The translations under genes were made by a program, and so were the position numbers. A DNA stretch of 10,247 bases from Lachnoclostridium sp. UBA3775 (GTDB lineage Bacteria; Bacillota; Clostridia; Lachnospirales; Lachnospiraceae): the NCBI GenBank assembly GCA_002369525.1, contig DFFN01000178.1:1-10247 (forward strand). Reading direction: 5' to 3'. Of the stretch, positions 1-6,371 are shown in pieces. Position 1 is the first letter of the stretch. Every line of letters begins with the position of its first letter. Under the pieces are notes generated by a model. The model did no database searches, was not told the DNA's origin, and worked only from the letters and a program-made list of their open reading frames with translations.

Positions 1-869
1 TCGCCGTAGAGCTGCTTCCACCACTCGGAAATGAAGTGCATCGAAGGCTCATAGTTTGCAAGAACCTCAACTGCCTTGCCCTTATTGTAGAAAATGTTTC
101 TTACAGCAGCGTAAAGCACTGCGTCGTTATTCTCATAATCATTTTCAAGGCAGGCCTTTCTCATGTCTGCTGCACCGGCCATAAGCTTGTCGATATCTGC
201 ACCGGAAACTGCAATGGGAAGAAGACCTACTGCGGTAAGAACCGAGAAACGTCCTCCGACATCATCGGGAACAACGAAGGACTCATAGCCTTCTTCGTTA
301 GCAACCTTCTTAAGCGCGCCTCTTGCCTTGTCTGTGGTTGCATAGATTCTCTTGTTTGCCTCTTCTTTTCCGTACTTCTCGATAAGGAGCTTTTTAAATA
401 CACGGAAAGCGATCGCAGGCTCTGTGGTTGTACCGGACTTTGAAATCATGTTGATGGAGAAATCCCTGTCACCGATCACATTGATAAGGTCGGCAATATA
501 GGTTGAACTGATGGAATTTCCGACATAATAGATCTCGGGAGTTTTTCTTGTTTCCTTTGATGCATTATTGTAAAAGCTGTGACGAAGGAACTCGATAGCG
601 GCTCTTGCTCCGAGATAGGAACCGCCGATACCGATGACAAGAAGCACATCTGAATCGCTCTTGATCTTCTCAGCTGCTTTCTTTATTCTTGCAAACTCTT
701 CTTTATCATAGTTCACGGGAAGATCGATCCAGCCGAGGAAATCATTTCCTGCGCCGCTCTTTGTAACAAGAGTCTCCTTTGCGGCAAGTGCTGCCTTCTT
801 AATTCCGTCAAGCTCGGAATCGTTCATAAACTTTGATGCCTTTGAATAGTCAAAACTTACTCTGCTCAT
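1..869 (-). CDS. pgi: Glucose-6-phosphate isomerase, N-terminal 289 residues (3' end cut by window)
   Basis: Interconverts glucose 6-phosphate and fructose 6-phosphate in the cytoplasm (glycolysis and gluconeogenesis). Reading the minus strand from an ATG at 869 gives 289 intact codons to the window edge. Visible family marks are the first sugar-isomerase (SIS) glycine loop GIGGSYLGARA (80-90), the phosphate-binding SKSGTTTEPA (143-152) and the PGI signature DVGGRFSVLTAVG (203-215). The catalytic region after SEWWKQLYG lies just outside the window. Bacterial PGIs of this short type are usually about 450 residues, so roughly a third is missing only because of the window edge. The start is supported by AAAGGA about 8 nt upstream. 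It has its own promoter and a structured leader (separate entries) and appears to be transcribed independently of the genes to its right. Confidence 0.97.
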   Translation of the reverse strand, partial: MSRVSFDYSKASKFMNDSELDGIKKAALAAKETLVTKSGAGNDFLGWIDLPVNYDKEEFARIKKAAEKIKSDSDVLLVIGIGGSYLGARAAIEFLRHSFYNNASKETRKTPEIYYVGNSISSTYIADLINVIGDRDFSINMISKSGTTTEPAIAFRVFKKLLIEKYGKEEANKRIYATTDKARGALKKVANEEGYESFVVPDDVGGRFSVLTAVGLLPIAVSGADIDKLMAGAADMRKACLENDYENNDAVLYAAVRNIFYNKGKAVEVLANYEPSMHFISEWWKQLYG

Positions 870-897
870 CTCTTTTTTCCTTTCAATTTATATTCAA

Positions 898-945
898 CTG
901 AATGCCCGGGCTTTGTAAAGCATCCCGGGCACCCACCAAATTCAG
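898..945 (-). promoter_or_regulatory. Long hairpin in the pgi 5' leader
   Basis: On the minus strand CTGAAT (945-940) and GCCCGGG (930-924) pair with CCCGGGC (910-904) and ATTCAG (903-898). This makes a 13-bp stem interrupted only by a one-sided 9-nt bulge (939-931), with a 13-nt apical loop. The predicted transcription start from the promoter at 951-979 falls at about 944, so the RNA would begin at the base of the stem. No U-tract follows on either strand, so it is not an ordinary intrinsic terminator. The RBS of pgi lies about 15-20 nt beyond the stem. A 5' RNA stabiliser, a protein-binding site or a DNA operator are all possible; the pairing is seen, the role is inferred. Confidence 0.7.
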
Positions 946-950
946 CTAAT

Positions 951-979
951 AGTCTACCACAAAAACTACTATTTAGCAA
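951..979 (-). promoter_or_regulatory. Predicted sigma-A type promoter of pgi
   Basis: Minus-strand -35 TTGCTA (979-974) and -10 TAGACT (956-951) are separated by exactly 17 nt. The -10 is preceded by TGG, giving an extended -10 element (TGn). The predicted start is near 944, leaving a leader of about 75 nt before the pgi ATG at 869. The element TGTGGTAGACTAT closely matches the promoter proposed at 1564-1592. Confidence 0.65.
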
Positions 980-1011
980 GTTTTTTTATAGATACATATC
1001 AGGTTCCGTCA

Positions 1012-1429
1012 TCACTTTTTCTTCATTCCCTGACAGGCCTTTTTATCGCTTTTTAGCACCGCTTCTTCACCGAGTTTATTATATTCCGCCTCCGCTTTCT
1101 GAACCGATTTCGCAGAAAACTCAGCTTCCGCCTGATCGAATTCATATCTTTCCTTAAGAGACTTGCCCGATCAGATCTTTTTCACGTGCTGCAAGCCCTG
1201 GATTGACATATGAAGGATTCTTGGCATACTCGGCTTCGGTCTTCTTTATATCCTCATTAAGCTTCTTGAAATCTTCGAGTATTTTTTTGTATTCTTCGGT
1301 TCCGAACCATACACCCTGCCGGGCATTTTCAAGCGCTTCGATACCCTTATCAAAATCCTTTACCTTCTGATTCTGCCTGTTTTCCTTATGAAGGTCAAAC
1401 TTGGCTGCCGTATAGTCCGGATTCGACAT
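1012..1429 (-). pseudogene. Small charged helical protein gene broken by a +1 frameshift
   Basis: I do not recognise the family. An ATG at 1429 opens a 91-codon frame that ends in TAA at 1156-1154. Dropping one G from the GGG at 1168-1166 (minus strand) changes the end from LIGQVS-stop to LIGKSLKERYEFDQ and continues for 50 more residues, finishing KKACQGMKKK before a TGA at 1014-1012. The rejoined 138-residue product is uniformly Lys/Glu/Ala-rich and helix-prone on both sides of the break (for example TEEYKKILEDFKKLNEDIKK before, AEAEFSAKSVQKAEAEYNKL after), which suggests one original gene. It has no signal peptide or membrane segment. The ATG has no convincing Shine-Dalgarno site and sits about 13 nt beyond a strong terminator; the in-frame codon TAA lies just upstream. 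It is likely a decaying gene or remnant; a sequencing error or programmed +1 shift is less likely but possible. Confidence 0.65.
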
Positions 1430-1442
1430 ATCTGTTTTTTAA

Positions 1443-1490
1443 TAAAAAAACGGCAGAAATGTAGGAAATTCTTACATTTCTGCCGTTTAA
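1443..1490 (-). terminator. Strong intrinsic terminator
   Basis: An almost perfect inverted repeat (arms 1448-1465 and 1471-1488, about 18 bp including one G-U type pair, 5-nt loop) contains the GC core CGGCAG/CTGCCG. On the minus strand it is followed directly by seven T residues. It lies 111 nt after the stop of the second permease gene and should end that operon. It also closes the short transcript from the promoter at 1564-1592. On the plus strand the trailing T-run is only three, so activity there should be weak. Confidence 0.9.
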
Positions 1491-1557
1491 TGCAATAACA
1501 GATTTACTTATTTATTCTTTCATCTATCAGAAACTATATTTCATAGTCCATACATAC
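1443..1557 (-). ncRNA. Candidate short transcript (small RNA or attenuated leader)
   Basis: A promoter-like site at 1564-1592 predicts a start near 1557, and an intrinsic terminator ends at about 1443, giving a transcript of about 115 nt. Within it I find no open frame longer than a few codons. A weak stem GACTAT/ATAGTT with a GAAAT loop lies near its 5' end. The alternatives are the 5' leader of the small gene at 1429 with the terminator as an attenuator, or simply the 3' UTR of the permease operon. I found no match to a known riboswitch class by eye. Confidence 0.35.
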
Positions 1558-1563
1558 TCTTAT

Positions 1564-1592
1564 AGTTTACCACATTAACGCTTTTGATTCAA
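1564..1592 (-). promoter_or_regulatory. Predicted promoter inside the tail of the permease operon
   Basis: Minus-strand -35 TTGAAT (1592-1587), a 17-nt spacer and -10 TAAACT (1569-1564) with the extended TGG directly upstream. The stretch TGTGGTAAACTATAAG matches the pgi promoter stretch TGTGGTAGACTATTAG at 14 of 16 positions. An 8-bp inverted repeat AAACTATA/TATAGTTT (1531-1538 and 1561-1568) overlaps the -10 and could serve as an operator or as an RNA stem in read-through transcripts. The -35 starts only 9 nt after the stop of the permease gene. Confidence 0.5.
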
Positions 1593-1600
1593 CAGGAAAA

Positions 1601-2482
1601 TTATAATTCTTCCGCCGAATTTACCAAATATCTCTTTGCAAACAACAGCGACAGCATTCCAAACAGAAAGATTCCTGCCAAAAAATACATATATGACCCC
1701 CAAAGCGGAAATTTGGGCTTCCTTAGTATTCTTTCATAGTGAAGCCAGATAATGGTATGAGGCATGGGGAATATCCATTTTATGCCAAAATCCGCAGCCG
1801 TCATAATAGTTCCGCCGACTATCAATATGAAATCAAGCAACACGCCCAGTATTTTTCGGTTTATCACGGCAAAAAACAGGATTATCATTCCAAAAAGAAT
1901 AAATTCAAGTACCAGAAGGAGAAAACTGTGAAGAAGCGCCGCATCAAAACTCTGCTGATTGTACAGGTTGGCCGGAAGCAGCTCCAGCACATATTCCCCT
2001 GTTTCTCCCCTGAAATAATAAAGATAATGAGTGACGGTTTCGCTGTAGGCTCTGCCAAAGCTTGCATATTTTCCAAGCATTATCCCCGATGCCAAACCTA
2101 TCAGAACGGTCAGGACAACAGAAGTGCCGACAATAACCAGCATTTCCGAAATCACCCACTTAATTCTTGAAAACCTTATATGTACAAAGAGATCGAATTC
2201 CTCTGCCGAAGGAAAGCCTGAAAGCACTATCAGAAGAAACAACGGTAAAAGCAAAGATACTGCTCCGGAATTTCCAAGGCTGATAAAAGGTTGGAAAACC
2301 GAAATCCTGCCATCAATTACATCTCCGGCTTCTGCCGCTTTCGGTACCACCTTATCCGAAGCCGCAATAAACGGATCAACTATCTGAAGTTTGATGAACA
2401 GGAGAAGAATCACCGAAACCACAAGCCTCGAATTTACAAAAGTCCTTTTAAGCTGTGAATATGAAACACTGAGTATTCTCAT
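1601..2482 (-). CDS. ABC-2-like membrane protein, second of the pair
   Basis: A 293-residue integral membrane protein with about six predicted helices (roughly 19-36, 74-90, 109-136, 182-207, 211-229, 262-283) and a large loop between helices 3 and 4. The cytoplasmic stretch FVHIRFSRIKWVISEM (99-114) resembles the Arg-Ser-Arg plus Lys/Trp pattern at the start of the third helix in ABC-2 type permeases, so I assign it to that superfamily without a substrate. The ATG overlaps the stop of the preceding permease gene by 4 nt (ATGA) and has a strong AAGGAGG 7 nt upstream, which implies translational coupling and a heterodimeric permease. No ATP-binding subunit is encoded here. It could also be a related membrane protein that works without an ATPase. 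Confidence 0.75.
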   Translation of the reverse strand: MRILSVSYSQLKRTFVNSRLVVSVILLLFIKLQIVDPFIAASDKVVPKAAEAGDVIDGRISVFQPFISLGNSGAVSLLLPLFLLIVLSGFPSAEEFDLFVHIRFSRIKWVISEMLVIVGTSVVLTVLIGLASGIMLGKYASFGRAYSETVTHYLYYFRGETGEYVLELLPANLYNQQSFDAALLHSFLLLVLEFILFGMIILFFAVINRKILGVLLDFILIVGGTIMTAADFGIKWIFPMPHTIIWLHYERILRKPKFPLWGSYMYFLAGIFLFGMLSLLFAKRYLVNSAEEL

Positions 2483-3318
2483 GGCCTGGCCTCCTTTTTA
2501 ACTGCCAGATAATGAACCAAAATAATCAGTACCACCAGGAACCATACTCCGGCAAACTCATGCCACCAGTACTTGTGTGAAAAAGCATTGATCATATTAT
2601 TCATATCAAAAGCCTGGATGACATCGGCATATTTATTATCCATATTTTCAATAAACAGCTTTGTAACACTTACATCAACCGCGTACTGAAAAAGAACCGG
2701 AATGCTCAAAAGAATGTATCTGTCCGATATAAAAGCAGATAAAAATACGGTAAACAAAGAAGCATAAATTCCGTACATAAAGCTTCCCAAAAATATTTTA
2801 ATAATATATACCCGGGTGTTTCCGGTGCCGTAAATATACTCCAGAAACTGTATGTTATCTCGAGAAAATTCTCCAATCTTCGGAAAAAACGGCAGCAGTA
2901 TGAGCCCCACAAGCAGATATCCTATTGAGAAAATCATTCCCGCAGATATAGCGGCACCCAAAACCTTTGTAACAGCAAAACGAAACCTGCTTTCCCTTGA
3001 ATAAAGAAAATAGCTGTAATCTTTTTTCTTTTCTTCGGTATGATTAAGGACAAATCCGCTGCTTACAACAACGGGAATTATCAGCTTTAACCACTTTCCA
3101 AAACTTTTTTTCCATACAGCTACCCAGGCAAAATCCGTATTCGAAGTTAGTCGCAGTTTTTTGCTCAGCGTTAAAAGTTCAAAAACAGAATAACTCTTTC
3201 CGTCAATTCCCCTTACCGCATCTGACATAAATCCCAATGAAAGCACAAGAAAAATACCTGCAACAAAGTATGGCAGGTATAAATTCTTTTTAATCTCTGT
3301 TGACAATGACTTAATCAT
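2479..3318 (-). CDS. ABC-2-like membrane protein, first of the pair
   Basis: A 279-residue membrane protein with about six predicted helices (roughly 13-32, 76-93, 117-145, 172-196, 201-218, 253-273). Between helices 2 and 3 it has FLYSRESRFRFAVTKVLG (104-121), the arrangement typical of ABC-2 permeases in which Ser-Arg and a Lys precede the third helix. It begins 12 nt after the lipoprotein stop with no good Shine-Dalgarno site, so its translation probably depends on ribosomes finishing the lipoprotein. It overlaps the next permease by 4 nt. The two permeases are similar in size and layout but clearly different in sequence, suggesting a heterodimer. The substrate is unknown. Confidence 0.75.
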   Translation of the reverse strand: MIKSLSTEIKKNLYLPYFVAGIFLVLSLGFMSDAVRGIDGKSYSVFELLTLSKKLRLTSNTDFAWVAVWKKSFGKWLKLIIPVVVSSGFVLNHTEEKKKDYSYFLYSRESRFRFAVTKVLGAAISAGMIFSIGYLLVGLILLPFFPKIGEFSRDNIQFLEYIYGTGNTRVYIIKIFLGSFMYGIYASLFTVFLSAFISDRYILLSIPVLFQYAVDVSVTKLFIENMDNKYADVIQAFDMNNMINAFSHKYWWHEFAGVWFLVVLIILVHYLAVKKEARP

Positions 3319-3330
3319 AGCCGAATACCA

Positions 3331-4815
3331 TCATTCATACAAATCCTTATACAATTCATAAAAACATACATCGCCGGTCAGGGCATCAACATATATCTTT
3401 ATATGATTATTGTCAATCAGGTTGTCCCCGGTAAATTCCCATGCCGGGAGCAAAAACTGACCACTCACAGTGCTTCCGTTAAACTCATATTCAAGATATG
3501 TAAATTCAACTGTTTTTATTTTGCACTGATATTGTTTCGCAATCTCCTCTTCCACTCTTTTCGCAGCCTGTGAGAGATCCAGTATTTTTCTCTCATCACT
3601 GACAACTTTTTCAAAAACTTCCTGTTCCCTGAAACCGTAATAAGCATCTAGTCCGATAGTATCACAGACAACCCCTGAAGTATCTTCGCCCCTTGGGAAA
3701 TACTTACTCACATCGCCATAATAATTTCTCTGACCTGTTACCGTCCAGGGAAGAGGTATACCGTCAACGGTTCTTCTGACATAGCAATCATATACATATT
3801 TATCAAACACTCTGAATATTTTCACATAATAAACATCATATCCCACATTTTCATACGGAAAATTATAATACTCGTCAAAAGCCTTTTTTACAGCCTCTTC
3901 AACGCTCGCTTCTCCGTCAAAAAGTTCATATTTTTCATTTTTTAGTTCATCAAAGCTACCTTGTTTTACCAGTTCGCCACCTAATATCATATTAGGATCT
4001 GTTGTTTTAGATGCTTTTTTTCCTGTTTTCTCGGAATAATAAAGTGCTACTCTTCCGTAACTAAAGCATAGCGGTCCACAACCGGTGATATCCAAATAGC
4101 CTACATCCTCTCTATTAAAAGAAAAATTATGTCCTCTTGTTTCATCCCATTCACCTGTTTTTTCATCAAATTGATTTTTTGCCAAAGGCCATATCCCAAA
4201 ACCGGTTTTTTCCCCTTCGTCCGCCGGCCAGTTAGCATTAACAACGTCTTCATCAAGATTGAGTTTTTTTTCTACATCAATTTTATCTGCCCAATATTCA
4301 ACCATTTCCCATGCCTCTGCACAAGTAATTGGTTTATCATAAAAATAATAGGTATTCACACTTTCAAATTCGGGTAAATCTTTAAAAACACACTCATCAA
4401 ATTTTATATTGTTAATGCCGGTTTCCTTTATGACCGAAGCCTGTTTCGCATAGCTTTTTCTTACTTCAGAAATATCCGTTATTTTATCCGATAAATTTGA
4501 CAGATAATTATTTTCTTTAAATTCGTCAGGCAAATGATCTTTGCCTATTTTTGAAATATATTCTTCATGCAGATTAATTCCCGACGGCACATAATCATAT
4601 TCATTGTCTGAAGAGGATTCACTGTTTTGTTCTTCTGATGTGGTTTCACTGTTTGGGTCTTCTGATAAATCTTCTTCAGCAGGTGTAACGCTTTCCGTTG
4701 ATGACGATTCTTTTTCTCCGCCAAGATTTTCAATGTCTTTTTTATTATTTCCGCATGAGCATAATATTAACAGGCACAACAATCCGGTGAATGATTTAAA
4801 CAGTTTTTTCTGCAT
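3331..4815 (-). CDS. Large lipoprotein with acidic Ser/Glu linker and PepSY/YycI-like C-terminus
   Basis: A 494-residue secreted lipoprotein. The N-terminus is a basic region, a hydrophobic core and a lipobox LCSC with the acylated cysteine at residue 21. A disordered linker rich in Ser, Glu, Asp and Thr (about 25-75) would hold the rest away from the membrane. The folded part (about 85-494) ends in FLLPAWEF (454-461) and KIYVDALTGDV (473-483). That is the beta-strand plus D-x-x-TG turn seen in PepSY and YycI-like extracellular domains, so I infer such a fold at the C-terminus; the middle is unrecognised. It has an RBS AGAGG 7 nt before the ATG. It is the first gene of an operon with the two permeases, so it may be a sensor, substrate-binding or assembly partner for them. 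The DNA is visibly AT-richer than the translation genes to its right. Confidence 0.7.
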   Translation of the reverse strand: MQKKLFKSFTGLLCLLILCSCGNNKKDIENLGGEKESSSTESVTPAEEDLSEDPNSETTSEEQNSESSSDNEYDYVPSGINLHEEYISKIGKDHLPDEFKENNYLSNLSDKITDISEVRKSYAKQASVIKETGINNIKFDECVFKDLPEFESVNTYYFYDKPITCAEAWEMVEYWADKIDVEKKLNLDEDVVNANWPADEGEKTGFGIWPLAKNQFDEKTGEWDETRGHNFSFNREDVGYLDITGCGPLCFSYGRVALYYSEKTGKKASKTTDPNMILGGELVKQGSFDELKNEKYELFDGEASVEEAVKKAFDEYYNFPYENVGYDVYYVKIFRVFDKYVYDCYVRRTVDGIPLPWTVTGQRNYYGDVSKYFPRGEDTSGVVCDTIGLDAYYGFREQEVFEKVVSDERKILDLSQAAKRVEEEIAKQYQCKIKTVEFTYLEYEFNGSTVSGQFLLPAWEFTGDNLIDNNHIKIYVDALTGDVCFYELYKDLYE

Positions 4816-4838
4816 AATACGACCTCTTAAACATTCAA

Positions 4839-4860
4839 GGATATGTAGAATCTACAATCC
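4839..4860. promoter_or_regulatory. Near-palindrome in the lipoprotein operon leader (candidate operator)
   Basis: A 22-bp dyad: GGAT, one base, TGTAGA, one base, TCTACA, then ATCC. The central 13 bp are perfectly symmetric; the outer 4-bp arms match but are offset by one base. It lies about 18-40 nt downstream of the predicted transcription start and ahead of the RBS. This placement suits a repressor acting as a roadblock, or a small RNA hairpin. No regulator gene adjoins it, so the protein that would bind cannot be named. Confidence 0.45.
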
Positions 4861-4884
4861 GTATAATAAATACTCCACAGCATG

Positions 4885-4913
4885 ATTATATCATATTATA
4901 AAAAACATTTCTA
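4885..4913 (-). promoter_or_regulatory. Predicted promoter of the lipoprotein-permease operon
   Basis: Minus-strand -10 TATAAT (4890-4885) is a perfect consensus with an extended TGA directly upstream, and a -35-like TAGAAA (4913-4908) at 17 nt. Predicted start near 4878, leaving a leader of about 63 nt. The 11-bp core TATGATATAAT is identical to that of the rpmE promoter at 9845-9873. A short dyad ATGAT/ATCAT (4882-4894) overlaps the -10. I see no GC-rich terminator between the preceding gene's stop (4936) and this promoter, so some read-through from the translation operon is possible. Confidence 0.75.
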
Positions 4914-4935
4914 TATTTTTTTGCTTTTATGCTTT

Positions 4936-5226
4936 TCACTTCCGCCGATTATCTTTTCTATACCGTTTTATCAAAATCACAACACTCACAATTATAATCA
5001 TTCCAAGCAGAATAAAGGGAAAAACGCTGGCCATCGCGCCGATTTTCCCCATCTGCCTTTCAGGAGTGGCCTTATAATTATCATATGCCATCCTCGCGAA
5101 TGCTATGTCTGCAATAAGCGCAAGGATGCCGGCAGTAAAAATCACAATCATGCGTATTCTTCTCTTCTGATCCGATTCCCTGCGAAGCCTCAGCTTCTTT
5201 TCTTTCTTTTTTATCTTGCTGCTCAC
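4936..5226 (-). CDS. Small basic two-helix membrane protein, unknown function
   Basis: A 96-residue protein with a strongly basic N-terminus (KIKKKEKKLRLRRESDQKRR), a hydrophobic helix (about 26-44), a short polar loop, a second helix (about 64-85) and a basic tail. This predicts a hairpin-like membrane protein with both ends in the cytoplasm. I chose the GTG at 5226 because AGGTGG lies 5 nt upstream; a GTG three codons earlier at 5235 lies inside that RBS, and the ATG at 5240 leads to a stop after five codons. It starts 15 nt after the Dabb gene stop and is the last gene of the translation-related run. I do not recognise the family. Confidence 0.7.
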   Translation of the reverse strand: MSSKIKKKEKKLRLRRESDQKRRIRMIVIFTAGILALIADIAFARMAYDNYKATPERQMGKIGAMASVFPFILLGMIIIVSVVILIKRYRKDNRRK

Positions 5227-5241
5227 TGCAACCACCTCATG

Positions 5242-5544
5242 TCATGCTTCATAATCAAGGCACATCCTGACCTTTGTGAAAGGACGCACATATGTATCTG
5301 CGGCGGCAACATGTGCGGGATGAATAGCATAGCCCTTAAGCGCTGCTTCGCTTTCAAGCGTGGTGTCAAGCATCACATCCGCATTTGAACTGCTGAGGCC
5401 TTCGGTTATCACCTTGATTTCGATAAGCCCCGGAACAACACCTTTAAGTGCCTCAAGACTTTCCTTTATTCCTTTTTTTACAAGTTCCTTTTCTGTTCCG
5501 GCAAGCTCATCCTTAAGCTGCCAGAGAATTACGTGTTTTACCAT
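5242..5544 (-). CDS. Dabb-family (stress-responsive A/B barrel) domain protein
   Basis: A 100-residue single-domain protein beginning MVKHVILWQLKD, the usual first strand of the Dabb family (PF07876) with its conserved histidine (residue 4). It has the expected helix rich in Lys/Glu, the PGLIEIKVITEG strand, DVMLDTTLESEAALKGY and IHPAHVAAADTYVRPF, which is the ferredoxin-like helix with HP-H. Members form dimeric alpha/beta barrels; a few are enzymes (for example olivetolic acid cyclase in plants), but bacterial ones are mostly uncharacterised. The RBS AAGGAG stands well spaced before the ATG. It lies 13 nt after the TrmH gene stop, so it is co-transcribed with translation genes, with no obvious functional link. 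Confidence 0.9.
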   Translation of the reverse strand: MVKHVILWQLKDELAGTEKELVKKGIKESLEALKGVVPGLIEIKVITEGLSSSNADVMLDTTLESEAALKGYAIHPAHVAAADTYVRPFTKVRMCLDYEA

Positions 5545-5557
5545 TTTTACTCCTTTT

Positions 5558-6349
5558 TCAATATCTGTTTACTTCATACATCACAATGGCTGCGGCAACG
5601 GCGGCATTTAAAGACTCCACCTTGCCTGCCATCGGGATTCTGATTTTTTTATCTGCGGCCGCAAGTACCTCGGGGCTTACTCCGTTGGACTCATTGCCGA
5701 TCACGATCGCGCAGCGTCCGTAGTATTTGTTTTCGGTGAATACAACCGAACCGTTAAGTGCCGTTGCATATACCGTAAAACCATAATAGCTTTCCTTAAG
5801 CCTTAACAGCTCGTCGGCAAGTGCTTCACATCTTACAAAGGGAACTCTGAAGATCGCCCCCATAGTCGAACGTACAACCTTGGGATTTGTGATATCGACA
5901 CAGCCTTCGCTTAAAAGTATCCCGCTCATTCCCGCCGCCTCGGCAGTCCTTATTATCGTTCCGAGGTTACCGGGGTCCCGCAGATTGTCAAGCACAAGAA
6001 GCTTTGCGGTGTTTTCCTTCAAAATGTCGGTCAGAGCATAGCCCGGCGTTTTTACAATCGCAAGCACTCCCTGGGGAGTTACGGTTTCGGCAATCTTATC
6101 AAAAAGCTTTTCGTCCACCGTTTCATATTTAAGACCTTCTATCACAGGCTCGCCGAAGGTCCCGACAAGCTTGCTTCTCGCTGCTTCGGTAAGGAAGATT
6201 TCCTCAAAACGCTCCGGACATTGGGCGAGGACTTCCATAAACATTTTAAAGCCTTCGATCACGAAGACATTTTCAGCCTTTCTGTGAGCCGATTTTTTCA
6301 GCAGCGACGCCACTCTCTTAATTTTGGGATTGGTTGCACTCGTTATCAT
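5558..6349 (-). CDS. TrmH/SpoU-family RNA 2'-O-methyltransferase
   Basis: A 263-residue SPOUT methyltransferase that uses S-adenosylmethionine to methylate a ribose 2'-hydroxyl, probably in rRNA; the exact nucleotide cannot be told. It has an N-terminal SpoU substrate-binding domain (about 1-95, starting ITSATNPKIKRV with FVIEGFK at 29-35) and the three SPOUT motifs: DNLRDPGNLGTIIRTA (121-136), VIGNESNGVS (216-225) and IPMAGKVESLNAA (238-250). The asparagine and arginine of motif 1 and the glutamate of motif 2 are present. I chose the ATG at 6349 because GAGGG lies 5 nt upstream and the protein then begins in the family-typical way; a start at 6394 would overlap prfA. It begins 22 nt after the prfA stop. 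Confidence 0.93.
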   Translation of the reverse strand: MITSATNPKIKRVASLLKKSAHRKAENVFVIEGFKMFMEVLAQCPERFEEIFLTEAARSKLVGTFGEPVIEGLKYETVDEKLFDKIAETVTPQGVLAIVKTPGYALTDILKENTAKLLVLDNLRDPGNLGTIIRTAEAAGMSGILLSEGCVDITNPKVVRSTMGAIFRVPFVRCEALADELLRLKESYYGFTVYATALNGSVVFTENKYYGRCAIVIGNESNGVSPEVLAAADKKIRIPMAGKVESLNAAVAAAIVMYEVNRY

Positions 6350-6371
6350 ATAAACCCTCAATAAAGTCTTT

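Noticed and set aside
36..443. Plus-strand open frame of 135 codons
   Set aside because: It is fully antisense to pgi, which has unmistakable family motifs on the other strand.
903..931. The CCCGGG hairpin as an intrinsic terminator
   Set aside because: Neither strand has a T-run after the stem, and it lies downstream of a good promoter, so a leader structure is the better reading.
4895..4930. A-run/T-run pairing after the small membrane protein gene as a terminator
   Set aside because: The possible stem is only A-T pairs without a GC core and overlaps the lipoprotein promoter, so it is not credible as a terminator.
4882..5388. Plus-strand open frame of 168 codons
   Set aside because: It lies antisense to the Dabb and small membrane protein genes, has low-complexity His/Cys/Ile-rich content without recognisable domains, and has no RBS.
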